A stretch of DNA of 64,000 bases, taken from NCBI RefSeq assembly GCF_014385005.1, contig NZ_JACRSZ010000001.1, forward strand, positions 186,001 to 250,000, in the 5' to 3' direction. Positions within the stretch are counted from its first letter, which is position 1; each line of letters opens with the position of its first letter. This DNA is from Jingyaoa shaoxingensis. Its GTDB lineage: Bacteria > Bacillota > Clostridia > Lachnospirales > Lachnospiraceae. Shown piece after piece: positions 59,417 through 64,000 of this stretch. The position numbers were made by a program, and so were the translations under genes. The notes beneath the pieces are model-generated. The model was not told where the DNA came from. It saw nothing but the letters and a program-made list of their open reading frames with translations, and searched no databases.

Positions 59417-60700
59417 TTATGCTTCCCAGCTGACATCTGCTCCGAGTTCTTTCAGATCTTTGCATATATTTTCGTATCCTCTTTTTATATAATCATCCGG
59501 TGTAATCCGGCTGACTCCTTCCGCTGACATTCCTGCCAGAATCAATGCTGCTCCGCCTCTCAGTTCCCGCGCGTACAGCTCCGTTCCGTGTAAAACAGGC
59601 ACTCCGTAAATATGTGCCTCATTTTCATTCATCCGGATATCTGCCCCCATCTTTTTCAACTGAGCTGCAATCATAAAACGATTTTCAAACACGTTTTCTC
59701 TGATATGACAGATGCTTCCACAACAGGATGCCATCACCGCCATAAGCTGTGACTGCAGATCTGTCGGAAATCCGGGATAAGGTGCTGTCTCTGCAAACAG
59801 AACTGCATTTTTCCGACCTCTGCAGTCTGCCCTGACTGTACAATTCTTCCATTCCTGCGCCTTCTTCTCCAGATCATACTCTGTAAGGCTTCCTCCCATC
59901 CTGCAGATCAATTCTGCAAGTACATGTAATGCCGCTGCCGGCACTTCATGGAGTACGGCATCTCCTCTGGTTCCGAGTACTGCCAGCAAATACGTTCCTG
60001 CCACAATCCGGTCCGGCATCAGGACATATTCACTGTCATGCAGCTCTTTGACACCTTCCACAGCTACATGACCGTTCTCTATCTGTACTCTTGCTCCCTT
60101 TTCCCGTAAGAAAGAACCCAGTTCCTGAATCTCAGGTTCCATGGCACATCCTGACAAATAAGTCCTTCCCTCAGCCAGTGTACCGGCAAGTATACCGTTT
60201 TCCGTTGCTCCCACACTGGGAAATGGCATCTCCATAACAGTTCCCTTTAGCTTTCCGGTTCGCAGTACCATCCGGTCACCTTGACAGACTACTTCTGTTC
60301 CCATTCGCCGCATCATATCCAGATGATAATTTACCGGTCTCTTGCCAATCACACATCCTCCTGGAAAAGGCAATACCACTTCACGGCATCTGCCAAGTAA
60401 TGCGCCCATCAGCAGAACAGATCCCCGCATCTTTGCCGTAAGTCCGGCATCCAGTTCATTTTTCTGAATCTCAGATGCATCAATCCACAGCGTATGCCCA
60501 TCCATCCCAGTGTGGCATCCCAGATCTTCCAGTAAGAGTCTCATGCATTCTACATCCTGTATCACAGGACAATTATGCAATACCGTCATTCCTTTATGCA
60601 GAACTGCTGCCGCCATCAACGGTAATGTGGCATTTTTCGACCCCTGTATCGTAGTTTCCCCACACAGAATCTTTCCTCCGGATACATGAATACTGCCCAT
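59417..60700 (-). CDS. murA: UDP-N-acetylglucosamine 1-carboxyvinyltransferase
   Basis: 427 residues; first committed step of peptidoglycan synthesis. QGSKNATLPLMAA has the Lys-Asn pair, GGCVIGKRPVNYHL carries the fosfomycin-target cysteine, PYPGFPTDLQSQ the catalytic Asp and ELRGGAALILAG the late Arg. The sequence is fairly divergent, as in Clostridial second copies, so another murA may exist elsewhere. Its place between ftsW and ftsQ is where many bacteria carry murG-murC-murB. Confidence 0.93.
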   Translation of the reverse strand: MGSIHVSGGKILCGETTIQGSKNATLPLMAAAVLHKGMTVLHNCPVIQDVECMRLLLEDLGCHTGMDGHTLWIDASEIQKNELDAGLTAKMRGSVLLMGALLGRCREVVLPFPGGCVIGKRPVNYHLDMMRRMGTEVVCQGDRMVLRTGKLKGTVMEMPFPSVGATENGILAGTLAEGRTYLSGCAMEPEIQELGSFLREKGARVQIENGHVAVEGVKELHDSEYVLMPDRIVAGTYLLAVLGTRGDAVLHEVPAAALHVLAELICRMGGSLTEYDLEKKAQEWKNCTVRADCRGRKNAVLFAETAPYPGFPTDLQSQLMAVMASCCGSICHIRENVFENRFMIAAQLKKMGADIRMNENEAHIYGVPVLHGTELYARELRGGAALILAGMSAEGVSRITPDDYIKRGYENICKDLKELGADVSWEA

Positions 60701-60763
60701 TCTACGCCTCCTGCTGCCGGAGAACTATAGACTATTATATGAGCGTTCCATATGAGATGTTCC

Positions 60764-61855
60764 TCACGCCTGCCGGTTCTGCCATCTGCTCACCGCCAGT
60801 GCCACTCCCATCTCTGCCAGTAAAAACAATGATGATGTGCCACCATAACTGATAAACGGCAGTGTAATTCCTGTATTGGGAATGGAATTGGTTACTACCG
60901 CCACATTCAGTATCACCTGTATGGCAATGTGTGCCATAATACCTGCTGCCAGGAACGCTCCCAGCCGGTCTCTTGCATGGGTTGCAATGACCATGAATCT
61001 CCAAAGCAGAATCAGGAAAAGAGTAAGCAGTAAAATCGCACCGATCAGACCATTTTCTTCACAGATAATTGAAAAGATCATATCATTCTGTGCTTCCGGA
61101 ACGAATCCCAGTTTCTGGATTCCTTTTCCGAATCCGGTTCCAAACAGACCTCCTGATCCTATAGCATAGAGCCCCTGAATTGTCTGGAATCCTTTTTCAT
61201 GGGCTTCCGGATTCTTCCAGATAACCAGTCGTTCAAGACGATATTGTTCCATACTCAGAAACAGGGCAATGAACCCAATTCCAGTCAATCCAATCCAGAT
61301 AAACTGTAGGTACCCAGGACGAGATACGAATGCCAGTATCACGGCAATCCCCAGAATAATAATGGCAGTACTTAAGTTATTGGTTCCCACCAGTGCCACA
61401 ATAGGAAGTACCAGACACACACACCAGATGAGTGAAAAAATACTGTTTCCCATTTTTTCTTTCCGGCTGATGATCCTGGATAAGAATAGAATGACCGCAG
61501 GTTTTGCAAACTCGGATGGCTGAAAGGACAGTGGTCCTACTGACAGCCATCTTCTGGAGCCGTTATAAGTATCTCCTACAAGCAGAACTGCCCCTGAAAG
61601 CGCCATGGACAATATATAGGCCAGGATCGCAAACTGCGCCATTTTATGATAATCCATTCTGGAAATCAACCACATACAGACAAATCCCAATACTGCCGCA
61701 AACAGCTGCTTTTTGAGATAATATCCTGCATCGGAGAATCTCACCCGTCCATTATAGGCGCTGGCACTGTAAAGTATCACAAGCCCGGATATCTCCAGAA
61801 CCAGTACAGTTATCAGAAGCATCTGATCCAGTTTTCCTGTTTTTAAGGGTACCAC
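60764..61855 (-). CDS. ftsW: SEDS-family peptidoglycan polymerase FtsW
   Basis: 363 residues with ten membrane segments. SEDS landmarks are GLVILYSASAYNGRV, GSRRWLSVGPLSFQPSEFAKPAV with the catalytic Asp region further on (NDMIFSIICEENGLIGA), and NTGITLPFISYGGTS. It polymerises glycan strands at the septum with a class B PBP. The start is uncertain: GTG at 61855 has only a poorly spaced AGGGA, and ATG at codon 12 is an alternative. Lies 15 bp after murD. Confidence 0.92.
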   Translation of the reverse strand: MVPLKTGKLDQMLLITVLVLEISGLVILYSASAYNGRVRFSDAGYYLKKQLFAAVLGFVCMWLISRMDYHKMAQFAILAYILSMALSGAVLLVGDTYNGSRRWLSVGPLSFQPSEFAKPAVILFLSRIISRKEKMGNSIFSLIWCVCLVLPIVALVGTNNLSTAIIILGIAVILAFVSRPGYLQFIWIGLTGIGFIALFLSMEQYRLERLVIWKNPEAHEKGFQTIQGLYAIGSGGLFGTGFGKGIQKLGFVPEAQNDMIFSIICEENGLIGAILLLTLFLILLWRFMVIATHARDRLGAFLAAGIMAHIAIQVILNVAVVTNSIPNTGITLPFISYGGTSSLFLLAEMGVALAVSRWQNRQA

Positions 61856-61870
61856 TTCCCTGCATAGAAT

Positions 61871-63232
61871 TTATTTTTTTAACTGGTAAACCAGTTCTTT
61901 AAACATTTTTCCTCTTACTTCATAATTCGGGAACATGCCCCAGCTGGCACATGCCGGTGACAGCAGGACTGCATCTCCCGGATTGGCATGCTCTGCGCAG
62001 AACTTAACCGCTTCTTCCAGACTCTCTGTCATCACAATATCCTGGAAGCCGCATTTTCTGGCTGTCTCTGCGATCTTCTCTCTGGTCTGGCCCAGCAGCA
62101 CCAGATACCGGACTTTTCCGTCAAAGGCGTTGATCCATTCTTCATAAGATGAATTCTTATCGTATCCGCCTCCAATCAGAAGGGTCGGACGGTCCATTGC
62201 CTGAATGCCCTTGATGGCTGCATCCGGATTGGTTCCCTTGGAGTCATTGTAATATACCACGCCGTTTACTTCTGTAACATATTCAATCCGGTGTTCCACT
62301 GCCTTGAAACGGAGCAGCACATAGCGGATATCTTCCAGACTGATCCCATATGCCAGTGCCATGGCAACTGCCGCACAGACATTTTCATAATTATGTCTTC
62401 CCGGCAGATTCAGTTCTTTTACACTGCAAACTGTGATGATCTTCTGTCCGTCATTGTACTCTATCATCTCTCCATTCAGATAGATGCCCTTTTCCAGTAT
62501 ACGCAGGCTACTGAAAAATATAACCTGACAGTTCAGTGTTTTTCCAAACTCTCTGAGCACTTCATCCTCATAATTCAGGACACAGGTATCTTCCTGATTC
62601 TGATTCAGCGTGATCAGTTCTTTGACCCTGATATACTCCTCCATGGTATGATGCCGGTTCAGATGATCCGGTGTGATATTCAGGATTGCACTGACCTTTG
62701 GATGGAACTGTTCGATAGTCTCCAGCTGGAAACTGCTGATCTCAGCCACCGTAACAGAATTTTCCTTTGTCTCTTCTACGATCTGCGTATAAGGTATTCC
62801 AATATTTCCCACAATAAATGCAGATTCTTTTGCATGCTGCATAATAGCACCCAGAAGGCTTGTTGTCGTTGTTTTACCGTTGGTGCCCGTGATGGCAAGT
62901 ACATCTCCTTTGCCACATTCATAAGCAAGTTCAATCTCTCCCCAGATCTTCAGGCCTGCATCGCGCATTCGTTTCACCAGTGGAATATCTGTCGGCACTC
63001 CGGGGCTTAATACTACCAGATCCAAAGACTGAATCTGCTCATCCGTCAGATCTCCCAGAAGGATCTCTGTATGACTTCCTTCCGGAAGCTTTGCCCGGAT
63101 ATCTTCTTCTTTTAACTGTGTGTTCCCGTCAAATAATACCGGAACAGCTCCCGCATCTTCCAGCAGCTTTACAGCTGCGATTCCACTGATGCCGGTACCA
63201 AATACCAGTACTTTTTTGTTCTGTAACTTCAT
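61871..63232 (-). CDS. murD: UDP-N-acetylmuramoylalanine-D-glutamate ligase
   Basis: 453 residues. VLVFGTGISGIAAVKLLED at the start, the ATP loop AITGTNGKTTTTSLLGA, TPDHLNRH, LPGRHNYENVCAAVAMA, FKAVEHRIEYV and NDSKGTNPDAA are the Mur ligase blocks in order. Adds D-glutamate, the product of MurI encoded at 47081. ATG at 63232 has GGAGG 6 bases upstream; the longer frame runs into mraY. Confidence 0.96.
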   Translation of the reverse strand: MKLQNKKVLVFGTGISGIAAVKLLEDAGAVPVLFDGNTQLKEEDIRAKLPEGSHTEILLGDLTDEQIQSLDLVVLSPGVPTDIPLVKRMRDAGLKIWGEIELAYECGKGDVLAITGTNGKTTTTSLLGAIMQHAKESAFIVGNIGIPYTQIVEETKENSVTVAEISSFQLETIEQFHPKVSAILNITPDHLNRHHTMEEYIRVKELITLNQNQEDTCVLNYEDEVLREFGKTLNCQVIFFSSLRILEKGIYLNGEMIEYNDGQKIITVCSVKELNLPGRHNYENVCAAVAMALAYGISLEDIRYVLLRFKAVEHRIEYVTEVNGVVYYNDSKGTNPDAAIKGIQAMDRPTLLIGGGYDKNSSYEEWINAFDGKVRYLVLLGQTREKIAETARKCGFQDIVMTESLEEAVKFCAEHANPGDAVLLSPACASWGMFPNYEVRGKMFKELVYQLKK

Positions 63233-63258
63233 ATTTGCCTCCAAATTTAAATCTGTTT

Positions 63259-64000
63259 TTATAATCCATAGAGGCAGATCAGGCAGAGCAGTGCGGTAAC
63301 AACCGTAAACAGTGCCACAATCTGTGTCTCTGACCATCCACATAATTCAAAATGATGATGGATTGGTGCCATCTTAAAAAATCGTTTGCCACCGGTTTTC
63401 TTAAAATAAGTTACCTGGATGATAACAGACAGCACCTCAACCATATAGATAAACCCAAACACCGGAATCAGAATCGGGATCTGAAGTACATATGCAGTAC
63501 CTGCCACGAATCCACCCAGTGCAAGGGAACCGGTATCTCCCATAAATACCTTTGCCGGATGAGAATTGAACATCAGAAATCCCAGCAGCGCACCTGTCAC
63601 AGCTGCGGTAATCGGCTCAATTCCTGCATGGGTTCCAATTGCTACCACGGTAAAGAATACCGCAACCATCGTGGTAACGCCAGTCGCCAGTCCATCCAGT
63701 CCGTCCGTAAAGTTCACTCCGTTTACAGTTCCAAGCACCACAAAGTAAACAAGTGGTACGGTAATCCATTTGCAATCGAAATACATGCCCTGAGTAAACG
63801 GCAGCAGCATTACCAGACAGTCCGGATCTACCACCAGTATGTAAATTACAAATACAGTAGTCACTACCACCTGCAGCAGGAACTTCTGCTTAGGCATCAG
63901 ACCGTCTGATCTTCTCAATACTACTTTCAGGTAATCATCCAGAAAACCGATAATTCCAAATCCAAGTGTCAGGAACAGAATCGGTATGATTCTCGGATAT
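63259..64000 (-). CDS. mraY: Phospho-N-acetylmuramoyl-pentapeptide transferase MraY (partial)
   Basis: The C-terminal 246 or so residues; the N-terminus lies beyond the right edge, so no start is called here. The frame is open to 64000 and begins with FGIIGFLDDYLKVVLRRSDG, the conserved Asp-Asp motif. NGVNFTDGLDGLA, the histidine-rich MAPIHHHFELCGWSE and a hydrophobic end follow. It makes lipid I at the membrane. Followed 26 bp later by murD. Confidence 0.95.
   Translation of the reverse strand, partial: YPRIIPILFLTLGFGIIGFLDDYLKVVLRRSDGLMPKQKFLLQVVVTTVFVIYILVVDPDCLVMLLPFTQGMYFDCKWITVPLVYFVVLGTVNGVNFTDGLDGLATGVTTMVAVFFTVVAIGTHAGIEPITAAVTGALLGFLMFNSHPAKVFMGDTGSLALGGFVAGTAYVLQIPILIPVFGFIYMVEVLSVIIQVTYFKKTGGKRFFKMAPIHHHFELCGWSETQIVALFTVVTALLCLICLYGL

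Overview
The window looks like chromosome of a low-to-moderate GC anaerobic Firmicute, most likely a gut Lachnospiraceae member close to Blautia, Dorea or Ruminococcus. This is inference from gene order (uvrC-hprK, murI-DUF1934-pyrC-pyrK-pyrD, mraY-murD-ftsW-murA-ftsQ-ftsZ), AGGAGG ribosome sites, TTG/GTG starts and protein style. I saw no rRNA, tRNA, CRISPR array, prophage or complete IS with a transposase.

Layout. 1-5461: metQ-metN-metI methionine importer, a GNAT acetyltransferase, cyclophilin, exodeoxyribonuclease III and a DUF2325 protein. 5622-16391: a hydroaromatic (quinate/shikimate) island. On the minus strand lie a LysR regulator, a 673-residue FMN/4Fe-4S/FAD enoate-reductase-like flavoprotein and two YdiB-type dehydrogenases. 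Divergent on the plus strand lie an MFS carrier, type I 3-dehydroquinate dehydratase and a DctQ-DctM-DctP TRAP importer. The set fits uptake of quinate/shikimate, interconversion through 3-dehydroquinate and 3-dehydroshikimate, and reduction of the enone double bond as an electron sink. No dehydroshikimate dehydratase is seen, so the route is probably reductive rather than aromatising. 16478-18127: a chorismate mutase-shikimate kinase fusion and a secreted triple-SH3 protein. 18268-30036: two nickel/oligopeptide-type ABC operons with an MscS channel between them; the operons share a conserved promoter module.

30302-31589: an SdpR-SdpI type autoregulated pair, then an apparent type I toxin-antitoxin locus (26-residue membrane peptide plus convergent antisense RNA). 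31682-38898: RlmI-type methyltransferase, HD hydrolase, two tandem paralogous polytopic membrane proteins and a diguanylate cyclase with a LacI-like sensor. 39096-43439: the pstSCAB-phoU operon and a small membrane protein with its own copy of the Pho-box promoter; the PstS protein is circularly permuted. 43697-48613: pyrimidine genes, murI and an IMPACT protein. 48831-51587: a class A penicillin-binding protein. 51768-56876: ROK glucokinase, HPr kinase, UvrC and a cell-wall amidase. 56995-64000: division and cell-wall cluster ending in a partial mraY.

Non-coding structure is rich. A 109-bp MITE-like element occurs twice in opposite orientation, each copy with its own 7-bp target duplication and each in the same loop of a longer structured repeat. 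A second palindromic repeat family (142 bp full copy plus two fragments) lies near metN, the ydiB-like genes and aroK. Start codons were moved from the longest open frame wherever a Shine-Dalgarno site pointed to a later one; such choices are stated per gene.
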